Below, piece by piece: positions 42,850 to 51,345 of a DNA stretch of 64,000 bases (within the stretch, counting starts at the first letter, position 1; the number at the start of each line of letters is the position of its first letter). The notes below the pieces were generated by a model that saw only the letters and a list, made by a program, of their open reading frames with translations, searched no databases and was not told the origin of the DNA. The position numbers were made by a program, and so were the translations under genes. This DNA is from Paraburkholderia heleia NBRC 101817 (lineage in GTDB: Bacteria; Pseudomonadota; Gammaproteobacteria; Burkholderiales; Burkholderiaceae). The stretch is taken from NCBI RefSeq assembly GCF_000739775.1, contig NZ_BBJH01000006.1, positions 62,001 through 126,000 on the forward strand, given 5' to 3'.

Positions 42850-43004
42850 CAGCTCGAGTGCCGTGTGCGCCCGTGACCTGGCTGGTCGGCGGCGCCGGCG
42901 TTCGGGCTGCATGGCTCCCTCTGTCACCGTGCCTTCAAGGAAAGCGCCGTGTCCGCCCACGTTCCCCGTTTTGCTTACGGCCGTGCAGTTCGCGCGACGC
43001 GCAT

Positions 43005-43367
43005 TCACTGCACATTCGTCAAGATCTTGGTGATGACGAGCCAGCTGCCGCCCTGGCGAATAATCGAAAAGTAATTGTAGTAATTGAAACCGAGCATGCG
43101 CACATGCAGTTTTGCAGTCGCAATGTTCTGCTGGACATCGAGCATTAGCAGCTCCATCTCGACCGGCTCGCCCACTTCAGCCGGCGATTTCCTGTTTGCG
43201 ACACCTGCCAGATACTCGTTGATCGTCTTGTAGTAGGGCTTGCCATTCACCTCCCCAGCTACGATCGCGCGCGGGTCGAACACCCTCCTCAATTGCTCCG
43301 CATCGCCTCGCCAGGCGGCGTCGAAATAGCGCTGCACGAGTTCGACGATTTCACTGCTATTCTTCAT
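43005..43367 (-). CDS. NTF2-like / putative lumazine-binding family protein
   Basis: The 120-residue protein starts VELVQRYFDAAWRGDAEQLR with FDPRAIVAG, then NEYLAGVANRKSP and FNYYNYFSIIRQGGSWLVIT, which fits the Lumazine_bd_2/NTF2-like family (usual length about 120-130). Such proteins are ligand-binding or orphan enzymes. It lies upstream of nothing on its strand except a DsbA-like gene 130 bases further, possibly in the same transcript. Substrate is unknown. Confidence 0.85.
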   Translation of the reverse strand: MKNSSEIVELVQRYFDAAWRGDAEQLRRVFDPRAIVAGEVNGKPYYKTINEYLAGVANRKSPAEVGEPVEMELLMLDVQQNIATAKLHVRMLGFNYYNYFSIIRQGGSWLVITKILTNVQ

Positions 43368-43497
43368 TACTTCATAGTCCTAACTTGGCCTCGTCGAGGA
43401 CCGGGCATTGAAACGGGCCGCCAGATGATTTGCACGGCCTGCCATGGCCGACCCCGGTCAACCCCTACCCACCCCGTTCAACCGCGAATAAACGTGA

Positions 43498-44139
43498 TTA
43501 CGGCAGCCGCCCCTCGATCTCACTGAGTCTTTCTTCGAGGGCGCTGACGCTCGCGTAGCCCGAATGTACGGCGAACGTCCGGCCCTGCTCTTCGAGCAGC
43601 AAGGTCGGGAACGACGCGACGCCAAGTGCTCGCGCGCGTGCGAAATCGCGCTGCGTCTCTTCTTTCGTTTCTGCCCCGGTCCATGCGTGGTAGAACTCGT
43701 CTGCGCTCACCTGAACGCCCACGGCGTCCAGCGCGTTCGCGGCGATCTCGCTCAGCACGCGCCCATTGGTCGTATCGCGCCCCTGCGCGTAGAATCCGTT
43801 CTGAAGTGTCCGGAACACCGACAGCAAGGCCTCTCCACTGACGAACCGGCGAGCCGCGACAACGGCGCGGCATACCGGCTCGGTATCGTAGACGAACCCC
43901 TCGCGCGCCGCGAACGCTTCGCGGTTGAACGGCAACCCGCTCAGCGCTTCAACGCGCTGCCAATGTTGCAGACGGAAACGCTTGCCTGTTGCGTCGAGCA
44001 CGTCGGTCGCGCCAGCGCGAATCCCGCCCACCACAATTTCCAGATTTAAATCGGGCACACGGTCGACAAGCGCCGAAAGCTCCTTCCCGAAGCCATAACA
44101 CCACGAACACATCGGATCGCCAACATAAACCAATTTCAT
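43498..44139 (-). CDS. DsbA/FrnE-family thioredoxin-fold protein
   Basis: The 213-residue protein begins KLVYVGDPMCSWCYGFG, with the active-site CSWC at residues 11-14, and has the helical insertion typical of the DsbA/FrnE group plus cis-Pro in GVASFPTLLLEEQG near the C-terminus. No signal peptide is present, so it works in the cytoplasm as an oxidoreductase or isomerase. It lies 130 bases upstream of the NTF2-like gene on the same strand. These two may form an oxidative-stress unit. Confidence 0.9.
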   Translation of the reverse strand: MKLVYVGDPMCSWCYGFGKELSALVDRVPDLNLEIVVGGIRAGATDVLDATGKRFRLQHWQRVEALSGLPFNREAFAAREGFVYDTEPVCRAVVAARRFVSGEALLSVFRTLQNGFYAQGRDTTNGRVLSEIAANALDAVGVQVSADEFYHAWTGAETKEETQRDFARARALGVASFPTLLLEEQGRTFAVHSGYASVSALEERLSEIEGRLP

Positions 44140-44325
44140 TATTGCTCACTCAAATGATGAGACCGCGCGGGGCCTGCAAGGCCCCATGCCCTGCAGTGCG
44201 CCCAACCACCAAGGCGACTATATGACTACGCCTTGACACGATAAACGCCGTGACCAGAACTTCTTTTGTTACATGGCGGAAAGACAAAGCGTTCTTCATG
44301 AACGGACAGGTGCTGCCCGGGCAGC

Positions 44326-46191
44326 CTAAAACATGTCCGAGGCCGCTCGGCGCCCCGTGCGGGCGCCGCCCGACTCCTCGCCATCCCGCGACGGAATGAA
44401 CGGCCCGGTGATCATGTCCGAATAGCTCATTCCAGGCCCGACCATCGGAAACACATCGGCATCCTGATCGATCATGACTTCGAGGAAGGCAGGACCGTCA
44501 AACGCCACGAAGTCCCTGAGTTTTGCCTCGAGTTCGCCCAAGGCCTCAACGCGCTGCGCGAACTCAAACCCGTCGGCCTGCGCCGCCATGACAAAGTCCT
44601 TTCGATGAAGCGATTTGTCGCTCACGCACAGGCGCCCATCGTAAAACAGACGCTGCCACTGCCGGATCATCCCGTCACCGACATTGTTGAGCAGAAGCAC
44701 TTTGACAGGCACGCCATACGTAGTCGCAGTCTCCAGGTCACCGATATTCATGCGCATGCTGCCGTCACCGTCGATGTCGATCACCAGAGCATCCGGGCGC
44801 CCCAACTGGGCGCCGATCGCAGCGGGCAAGCCAAATCCCATCGTTCCCATACTGCCCGACGTGAGAAAGCTTCGCGGCTCGACGAAGTCGAAGAACTGCG
44901 CGGCCCACATCTGGTGCTGGCCAACGCCCGTGGTGACGATTGCGCGCCCGCCCGTGATCTCGCTCAGCCTTTCCACGACGAACTGTGGCTGAATGAGCGG
45001 GCTATTGCGGTCATAGTTCATGCCATAGCGCACTTTCAGCTCCTTGATGTGGTTGATCCACGCAGAAGGCGCCTGCACGTGGGCATCGTGCTTCATCAGG
45101 GCGAGCAACGTGTCCTTCGCGTCGCCGACGTGGGTCCAGTGTGCGCGCTTGACCTTGTTGATCTCGGCCTCGTCGATGTCGATGTGGGCGACGTGGCGCG
45201 CTCGCGGCGCGAATGCATGCGGCCGGCCACCAGCGACCCGGTCGTCGAATCGGGCGCCCACGGCAATCAGGAAATCGCAGTCTTCCACGGCGTAATTCGC
45301 GCAGGCCGAGCCGTGCATGCCCAGCATTCCGAGCCCCAACTCATGTTTCACGGATATCGTGCCGAGCCCCATCAACGTGTTGACCACGGGAATCCGGTAG
45401 CGCTCGGCAAACTGACGCAATTCCGCCGTGGCGCCGGCGGTCATGATTCCCCCACCCGCATACAGCAGCGGGCGCTTGCTTTGTGTCAGCAGGTCGAAGA
45501 ATTCGTGGCGCTTGCTCTCTTCGAGACGCGCGCCCTTCGCTACCTTGCGAAGACGGTCGGAGTAGCCGCGAAAGGCCAACGTGCCGTGCCCCTGCCAGGT
45601 GCCGGTCCAGTTCTGGATATCTTTCGGCACGTCCACGACAACGGGGCCGGGACGGCCCGTGCGCGCCACCTCGAACGCAGTGCGCAGCGTCTGTTCGAGC
45701 TTGTCCGGGTCAGTAACCAGAAACACCTGCTTTGCGCACGCGGACATGATGTTGAACACCGGCGCTTCCTGGAAAGCATCGCTGCCGATCGCGGCACGCG
45801 GCACCTGTCCGCAAATGAGCACGACCGGCACCGAATCGCCATTGCAGTCGGCAATGGGTGTCACCGCATTGGTCGCGCCGGGTCCTGACGTCACCATGAA
45901 CACGCCGACTTTTCCGCTCGCGCGCGCGTACCCCGCAGCCATGAAACCGGCGGTCTGCTCGTTGGCGGGGACTACGAGATTGATCTGACGCTCGGGTTCG
46001 TCGGTATACAGTTCGTTGAAACGAAACACCGCATCGTAAGTCGGCAAGATCGCGCCGCCGCTATAGCCAAACACGGTATCGACGCCTTGTTCGCTGAGTA
46101 CCCGCAAAATAATGTCGGCGCCCGACATCGATTCACCGGGAAGCGGCGCCTTCTGGGGGGCTTCTGAAGCTATGTTCGGATTCTGGGTCAT
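44326..46191 (-). CDS. ilvB: Acetolactate synthase large subunit (orphan copy)
   Basis: The 621-residue ThDP/FAD enzyme condenses two pyruvates to acetolactate (or pyruvate with 2-ketobutyrate) in branched-chain amino-acid synthesis. Seen are VFGYSGGAILPTYDAV, the Glu-containing NEQTAGFMAAGYARASG, ICGQVPRAAIGSDAFQEAP, and the ThDP motif from GDGSMRMNIGD to LNNVGDGMIRQWQRLFYDG. No small regulatory subunit gene (ilvN/ilvH) or ilvC is adjacent, so it is not the standard ilvBNC operon. Positions linked to herbicide resistance (Pro in GQVPR, Trp in RQWQ, Asp in ARFDDR) are the sensitive type. Its N-terminus is extended by about 25 residues. It lies two genes downstream of an RND pump and next to an extra dxs. 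Confidence 0.93.
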   Translation of the reverse strand: MTQNPNIASEAPQKAPLPGESMSGADIILRVLSEQGVDTVFGYSGGAILPTYDAVFRFNELYTDEPERQINLVVPANEQTAGFMAAGYARASGKVGVFMVTSGPGATNAVTPIADCNGDSVPVVLICGQVPRAAIGSDAFQEAPVFNIMSACAKQVFLVTDPDKLEQTLRTAFEVARTGRPGPVVVDVPKDIQNWTGTWQGHGTLAFRGYSDRLRKVAKGARLEESKRHEFFDLLTQSKRPLLYAGGGIMTAGATAELRQFAERYRIPVVNTLMGLGTISVKHELGLGMLGMHGSACANYAVEDCDFLIAVGARFDDRVAGGRPHAFAPRARHVAHIDIDEAEINKVKRAHWTHVGDAKDTLLALMKHDAHVQAPSAWINHIKELKVRYGMNYDRNSPLIQPQFVVERLSEITGGRAIVTTGVGQHQMWAAQFFDFVEPRSFLTSGSMGTMGFGLPAAIGAQLGRPDALVIDIDGDGSMRMNIGDLETATTYGVPVKVLLLNNVGDGMIRQWQRLFYDGRLCVSDKSLHRKDFVMAAQADGFEFAQRVEALGELEAKLRDFVAFDGPAFLEVMIDQDADVFPMVGPGMSYSDMITGPFIPSRDGEESGGARTGRRAASDMF

Positions 46192-46497
46192 ACGTGACTC
46201 GCATGGAAACGGGCGCTGATGCGATCAGCGGCCAAAAACAACGGACGATTTCCCTTCCGACTCAAGAACAGCGTATGTCCCTCACCAGGGCGTGGACAAC
46301 GGCTCCACCGGGTTCTCCGCATGAAGCACAGCCCACCCGGCACGCTTTTGATGTGCGCCTGGAGAAACCGTGAGAAAGGGTTCTATAGATTTTGACAACG
46401 TTTGAAGCGCAATGCCTTAGCAAGAAGGTGGTCTATGGGCCAAGATGGATCGCATCTGGGCCACAGTGACTCCCCGCTCCGGCGCTTCACACGCTGC
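46192..46497. other. Upstream region of acetolactate synthase
   Basis: No gene and no leader-peptide attenuator (run of Leu, Ile or Val codons) were seen in 306 bases. Only the ilvB promoter is expected here. Confidence 0.35.
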
Positions 46498-46698
46498 CTA
46501 CCATTCAGCGATGCCCACGTCGTAGTCCTCGTCGTAGAAAGCAACGAGAAACTCCTCGGGCATCAGCCACGAGTCGACGCTCACGGTTTGCGCGCCGACA
46601 TCGACATCGACCTTCGCGTCGGCGTCCACGGACTTCATCGCCTGCACGATCGTCGAAAGATCGTCCGTGCGGATTTCGGTTTTCATCGCGAATTTCAC
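46498..46698 (-). CDS. Small HMA-like ferredoxin-fold protein lacking the metal cysteines
   Basis: The 66-residue protein (GTG start; alternative ATG four codons later) reads MKTEIRTDDLSTIVQAMKSV, then DADAKVDVDVGAQTVSVDSW, the beta-alpha-beta-beta spacing of heavy-metal-associated domains. The CxxC metal site is absent; an acidic C-terminus YDEDYDVGIAEW follows. It could be a degenerate metallochaperone or a small regulatory ACT/HMA-like subunit. It lies between dxs and ilvB on the same strand. No function can be assigned. Confidence 0.55.
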   Translation of the reverse strand: MKFAMKTEIRTDDLSTIVQAMKSVDADAKVDVDVGAQTVSVDSWLMPEEFLVAFYDEDYDVGIAEW

Positions 46699-46844
46699 TT
46701 TTCATCTCACCAGTCAACAACGTTCGAACAGCGCAGCGCCATCTGTGTGGATAACTATAGAATCAACACTCGGTGCCACCAACGACGCCAGCCTCAATTC
46801 ACTCTTTACATAGCGTAATCAGGGTGCGCGAGACAGCGCGAACA

Positions 46845-48671
46845 TCACACTTTGTCGAGGACGTCCACCTCTTCGGTGAACGCCCGGACCGCTTCCCTCA
46901 CCTCTGCCACACCCAGGCCATTCACTCGCAGCAGTTCGGAACGGTCGCCATGCCGCACGAATTCGTCGGGAAGCCCGAGGCGCAGCATTCGCACAGCCCA
47001 TCCTTCCGCCGCGATCCGCTCGGCGCATGCAGCACCGGCCCCCCCAATCACGGTGCCTTCTTCGAGCGTCACGAGGACCTCATGCTCGTTTGCAACCGTG
47101 AGCAACAGGTCTTCATCGAGCGGCTTCACAAAACGCATATCGACCACGGTCGCGTCGATCTCCTTCGCGACCTCCATGGCGACCGAAAGCAATGGCCCAA
47201 ACGCCAGAAACGCCACCCGCTCGCCGTCCGCCTTGCCCGATACCCGGCAAACCCGCCCTCTCCCGAGAGGCAGCGTCTCATTCGTCTGCTCAATGAATTC
47301 CGCGCCGGTTGTCGCCCGCGGATATCGCACAGCGCACGGTCCAGGCAAGGCGAGCCCCGTGTTCAGCATGCGATAACATTCGCCCTCGTCGGACGGCGTC
47401 ATCACCACCATATTCGGAACGCAACGCAGGGCCGCAATGTCGAACGCACCAAGATGCGTTGCGCCGTCGCCACCGGCAATGCCCGCACGATCCAACGCGA
47501 ACAGAACCGGCAGGTTTTGCAGCGCGACGTCGTGAATCAGCTGGTCATAGCCGCGCTGAAGAAACGTCGAGTAGAGGGCGACAACGGGCCGCATTCCCTC
47601 GACCGCGAGGCCAGCCGCCAGCGTGACCGCGTGCTGTTCCGCGATACCCACGTCGATGTAGCGATCCGGAAAACGGCGCGCAAATTCGGTGAGACAGGAA
47701 CCTTCGCCCATTGCAGGCGTGATGCCGAAAATTCGCTCGTCCGTTGCCCCCGACTCGCAAAGCCATTGCCCGAATACCTGGCTATAGGTCCGCTTGCCGC
47801 CTCTCGAGCGCACCAGCCCCGTCTCGGGCTTGAACGGACCGGGACCGTGGTACGCAACGGGCTCAAGTTCCGCGGGCCGATAGCCCTTTCCCTTTTTTGT
47901 CACCACATGAATGACGTGCGGGCGTGCGCGCGCCTTCGAGTCCTGCAGCGCGGTGAGCAGTGTCGGAATATCATGTCCGTCGACGGGACCGAGGTAATCC
48001 AGGCCTAGTGTTTCGAACAACGTGGAAGCCGCCCGCTCAGTTATGTCGTCCGACCGCTCAGACACGGGGATATTCGCATCATTTCGCCAACCCGTAACCA
48101 GCGACTCGAGATGATCATTCAGGCCCCCTACTGCCGGCGAAATCGACATGCGGTTGTCATTGAGAATGACCGTGAGCGGCAACATCTCCCAGGACCCAGC
48201 ATGATTCAGCGCTTCATATGCCATACCGGCAGATAGCGCGCCGTCGCCGATGATGGCGACGACACGGGCGTCTCGATCACGCAGGCCCAAGGCCATGCCG
48301 ACCGCCGCCGAAATGGAGGTGCCAGCATGCCCGACACCGAACGTGTCGTACGGCGACTCTTCGCGAGCGGGGAAACCGGCGATCCCGCCCACTTTCCGCA
48401 CGCTGGCCATTCGCGCTTTTCGTCCGGTCAATATCTTATGCGGATAGCATTGATGCCCCACATCCCACACCAGGCGATCGTTAGGCGTGTCGAACACATA
48501 GTGAAGCGCCACGGTCAACTCCACCACGCCGAGGCTCGATGCCAGGTGCCCGCCCGTACTCGACACGCTTTCGATCACGAATTCTCGAACCTCGTCCACC
48601 AGGCGCTGCAGTTCACTCTCCCTTAGATCGCGCAAATTTCTCGGAAAATCGATCGTGTCAAGCAAGTTCAT
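46845..48671 (-). CDS. dxs: 1-Deoxy-D-xylulose-5-phosphate synthase (extra copy)
   Basis: The 608-residue ThDP enzyme condenses pyruvate with glyceraldehyde-3-phosphate, the first step of the MEP isoprenoid pathway. Motifs include GGHLASSLGVVELTVALHYV, DVGHQCYPHKILTGR, the ThDP stretch IIGDGALSAGMAYEALNHAG and DNRMSI, and the transketolase-like Glu in VGIAEQHAVTLAAGLA. Length is slightly under the usual 620-640. It is not beside ispA/xseB, so it is probably a second copy. It sits between the RND outer-membrane gene and ilvB, all on the minus strand. Confidence 0.95.
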   Translation of the reverse strand: MNLLDTIDFPRNLRDLRESELQRLVDEVREFVIESVSSTGGHLASSLGVVELTVALHYVFDTPNDRLVWDVGHQCYPHKILTGRKARMASVRKVGGIAGFPAREESPYDTFGVGHAGTSISAAVGMALGLRDRDARVVAIIGDGALSAGMAYEALNHAGSWEMLPLTVILNDNRMSISPAVGGLNDHLESLVTGWRNDANIPVSERSDDITERAASTLFETLGLDYLGPVDGHDIPTLLTALQDSKARARPHVIHVVTKKGKGYRPAELEPVAYHGPGPFKPETGLVRSRGGKRTYSQVFGQWLCESGATDERIFGITPAMGEGSCLTEFARRFPDRYIDVGIAEQHAVTLAAGLAVEGMRPVVALYSTFLQRGYDQLIHDVALQNLPVLFALDRAGIAGGDGATHLGAFDIAALRCVPNMVVMTPSDEGECYRMLNTGLALPGPCAVRYPRATTGAEFIEQTNETLPLGRGRVCRVSGKADGERVAFLAFGPLLSVAMEVAKEIDATVVDMRFVKPLDEDLLLTVANEHEVLVTLEEGTVIGGAGAACAERIAAEGWAVRMLRLGLPDEFVRHGDRSELLRVNGLGVAEVREAVRAFTEEVDVLDKV

Positions 48672-48749
48672 TGCGTTTCATACCTCGATGTTTTGATTTC
48701 AACCGCCCCCTCGCACGCCGTCCGCAGGGTCGTCCTCGAACTGATGAAT

Positions 48750-50174
48750 TCAACCGGCTTTCAAATCATCCGCACTCCAGCCGCCGCCCAGCGCGTGAAT
48801 GAGGTCGATATTCGCATCCAGTTGCCGCGTCCGAAGCGCGATCACGCTGCGTTGCGCTTCAAGCTCGGCGGATTGCGCCGCGACCACGTCCAGGTAGCTC
48901 ACCGCGCCGCGCTGATAGCGCGCAAGCGCCAGGTTCAACGCGGTTTGGGCTGCACCGGCGGCATCCTGCTGCTGATTCGTCGCAGTGCCCAGATCGTCGA
49001 GCAACGTGAGGTTATCTTCCACCTGCCTGAACGACGCCAGCACCACGCCGCGATAGCGTGCGCCCGCCTCGGCAGTCGCCTCCTTCGCGGAATCGAGCTG
49101 CGCCCGGCGCTTGCCGCCATCCATCAGGTACATCGCCAAAGACGGTCCGATCGCCCAATACGAGCTGGAAAGGCTCAGCAGATTGCCCAGCACCGAGCTT
49201 TGCACACCACCTTGCGCGCTGAGCGTGAGCGTCGGGAAGTACGCTGCGCGCGCAACGCCAATCCTGGAGTTTGCGGCCGCGATGCGCCGCTCGGCTGCGG
49301 CGACGTCCGGCCGCCTTTGCAACAGCGTCGACGGCACCCCGATCGGAATGACAGGCAGTGCAATGGAATCGGTACTCGGCGCAAGCTGGAACTGCGAAGG
49401 TGAAGCACCAACCAGCACCGCTATCGCGTGCTCCAGCAATGCCCGCTTTGCCCTGACCTGGGTGAGTTCGGACTGGACCGACGACAACTGGTTGCGCGCG
49501 CGCGCCACGTCCAGGCCCGACACGATTCCTGCGCCATGCCGGTTGCGGGTCAATTCGAGTGCCTTCTGGTATGCCTCCTGGGTAGCCTCGATAAGCTGAA
49601 TTTGCTGATCGAGGCCACGCAGGTCGATATAGCTTCGGGCGAGTTCGATTTCGAGACTCAACTGCGTCGAGGCGAGATCCGCTTTCGATGCCTGCCCTTC
49701 GTCCTTGCTTGCGGCAACGGAATCGCGCACGCGTCCCCAAAGGTCCACTTCGTAATCGACTTCGACACCCAGCGTGGCGGAGTTGTAATCGGTCGGCCCA
49801 GTCGGGCTGCGCAACGGTCGCGTGTCCGACTCGCGATCGCGCTGGACATTGCCCACAGCGGAAACCTGCGGGTACATCTGCGACTTGACCTGTCTGATGT
49901 ACGCCTGCGACTGCTCATAGTGAAAAAGCGCCGCGCTCAGGTCGGGGTTATTCGCGATCAGCCGTTGCTCGAGGTCGTCGAGTTCCGGCTCCTTGTATAG
50001 CTTCCACCATCCCGCGCGATCGAGCTGGTCAGCGGGGCTGGCCACGGTCCATGGTCCCTGCGTCTGGTACTGCGCCGCCACGGGCGTTTCGGGCACCTCG
50101 TAGTGCGGCGCGAGCGAGCACGCGGCCAGCGCCACGGCACTCACCAGCGTAGCCAGTTTCAGATACTTAGTCAT
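48750..50174 (-). CDS. RND efflux outer-membrane factor lipoprotein (NodT/OprM type)
   Basis: The 474-residue protein starts with a lipoprotein signal peptide (VSAVALAAC, Cys19) and has the two TolC-type repeats (DLSAALFHYEQSQAYIRQVK, then RPDVAAAERRIAAANSRIGV). It forms the outer-membrane channel of the pump. ATG 50174 overlaps the stop of the membrane fusion gene by eight bases (ATGACTAA), so translation is coupled; an upstream GTG is less likely. Confidence 0.95.
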   Translation of the reverse strand: MTKYLKLATLVSAVALAACSLAPHYEVPETPVAAQYQTQGPWTVASPADQLDRAGWWKLYKEPELDDLEQRLIANNPDLSAALFHYEQSQAYIRQVKSQMYPQVSAVGNVQRDRESDTRPLRSPTGPTDYNSATLGVEVDYEVDLWGRVRDSVAASKDEGQASKADLASTQLSLEIELARSYIDLRGLDQQIQLIEATQEAYQKALELTRNRHGAGIVSGLDVARARNQLSSVQSELTQVRAKRALLEHAIAVLVGASPSQFQLAPSTDSIALPVIPIGVPSTLLQRRPDVAAAERRIAAANSRIGVARAAYFPTLTLSAQGGVQSSVLGNLLSLSSSYWAIGPSLAMYLMDGGKRRAQLDSAKEATAEAGARYRGVVLASFRQVEDNLTLLDDLGTATNQQQDAAGAAQTALNLALARYQRGAVSYLDVVAAQSAELEAQRSVIALRTRQLDANIDLIHALGGGWSADDLKAG

Positions 50175-51345
50175 GCTTTCCACCTTTGGCCGTGGGCGCG
50201 ATCACCTGAACATGGTCGCCTTCGACGAGACCATCGGGCGGCGCGTCGATCACGCGGTCGCTTTGCGCCAGCCCCGAGCCGATATCGACCGCGTTGCCGA
50301 GGTCCTGCACGATCGAAACGGGCTTGAAGTGAACGGTGTCGCTGCGATCGACAGTGGCGAGCCGCAGCCCCCGGTTGTCGAATATCAGCGCGCTGGCCGG
50401 CACCCGCAATGCATCGGCGCGTGCCGGCAGCGCAAAATGCAGATTCACGAAGTCGCCCGGCAACAGCAGATGACCGGGGTTATCGACCATCAACTGGACG
50501 AGCGACGTGCCTGATGCAGCGTTCACCGAATCGGCCAGACCCACCACCGTGGCGGTGAACGTCTTGCCGGGATACTCCGGCACGGTGAAGGTGCCCGTCC
50601 CCCCCGGCTTGACCGCCGGCACGTATTCCTGCGGCACGCGCACGTATACGCGCAGCTTGTCCACACTCGAAACGGAAAACAGCTGCGGCCCGGTACCACC
50701 TCCCGCATTGATCAATGCGCCAACGTCCGTGTTGCGTGCGGTGATCACGCCGTCGAACGGGGCGACGATTCGCGCGAAGCTCTTGGTCGCAACCAGCCGG
50801 TCCAGGTTGGCCTGCGCTGCCGCCACGCGAGCCTGCTTCGCCACATAGTCCTGCGTGCGGTCATCGACCTCCTGGCGCGACACTGAATCGGAGTCCAGAA
50901 GACTTTGCCAGCGTGCGGCGGTCGTTTTCGCGAGCGCGGCATCGGCTTGCGTGCTCGCGAGGTCGGCCTTCGCCTGAATCAACTGCTGATCGAGTTCGGG
51001 CGTTTCGATCTCGGCGAGCGTCTGGCCTGCCTTCACCGGCGTACCGATGTCGACGCTCCACGATTTCAGGTATCCGCTCACACGTGCATAGATGGGCGCG
51101 CTTTCGAAAGCCTCCAGTCTGCCAGGCAGATCCAGCGCGCCGCCCGGCGCCTCCGGGGCGGGCACGACCACATTCACGGACGGCACGGCTTGCGCCTCGG
51201 TCCAGTCTTTGAGTTGATGCTCATGCTTCATGCGAAGCGAGACGCCACCAACCACGATGAGGACGGCGAGCGCACCGCCAACAATGCCTGTAAATGAGAG
51301 TTGACGCTGCGCGAGTGCGGCGCGCGTTGTGGGTTCAGAGGACAT
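50167..51345 (-). CDS. RND efflux periplasmic adaptor (membrane fusion protein)
   Basis: The 392-residue protein has an N-terminal membrane anchor (about residues 19-36). The biotinyl-lipoyl segment VSGYLKSWSVDIGTPVKAGQ, a coiled-coil hairpin (about 115-190), and IVAPFDGVITARNTDVGALI follow, with beta-barrel RVPASALIFDNRG. It links the inner-membrane pump to the outer channel. It overlaps the pump gene by 11 bases and the channel gene by eight. Confidence 0.95.
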   Translation of the reverse strand: MSSEPTTRAALAQRQLSFTGIVGGALAVLIVVGGVSLRMKHEHQLKDWTEAQAVPSVNVVVPAPEAPGGALDLPGRLEAFESAPIYARVSGYLKSWSVDIGTPVKAGQTLAEIETPELDQQLIQAKADLASTQADAALAKTTAARWQSLLDSDSVSRQEVDDRTQDYVAKQARVAAAQANLDRLVATKSFARIVAPFDGVITARNTDVGALINAGGGTGPQLFSVSSVDKLRVYVRVPQEYVPAVKPGGTGTFTVPEYPGKTFTATVVGLADSVNAASGTSLVQLMVDNPGHLLLPGDFVNLHFALPARADALRVPASALIFDNRGLRLATVDRSDTVHFKPVSIVQDLGNAVDIGSGLAQSDRVIDAPPDGLVEGDHVQVIAPTAKGGKHD

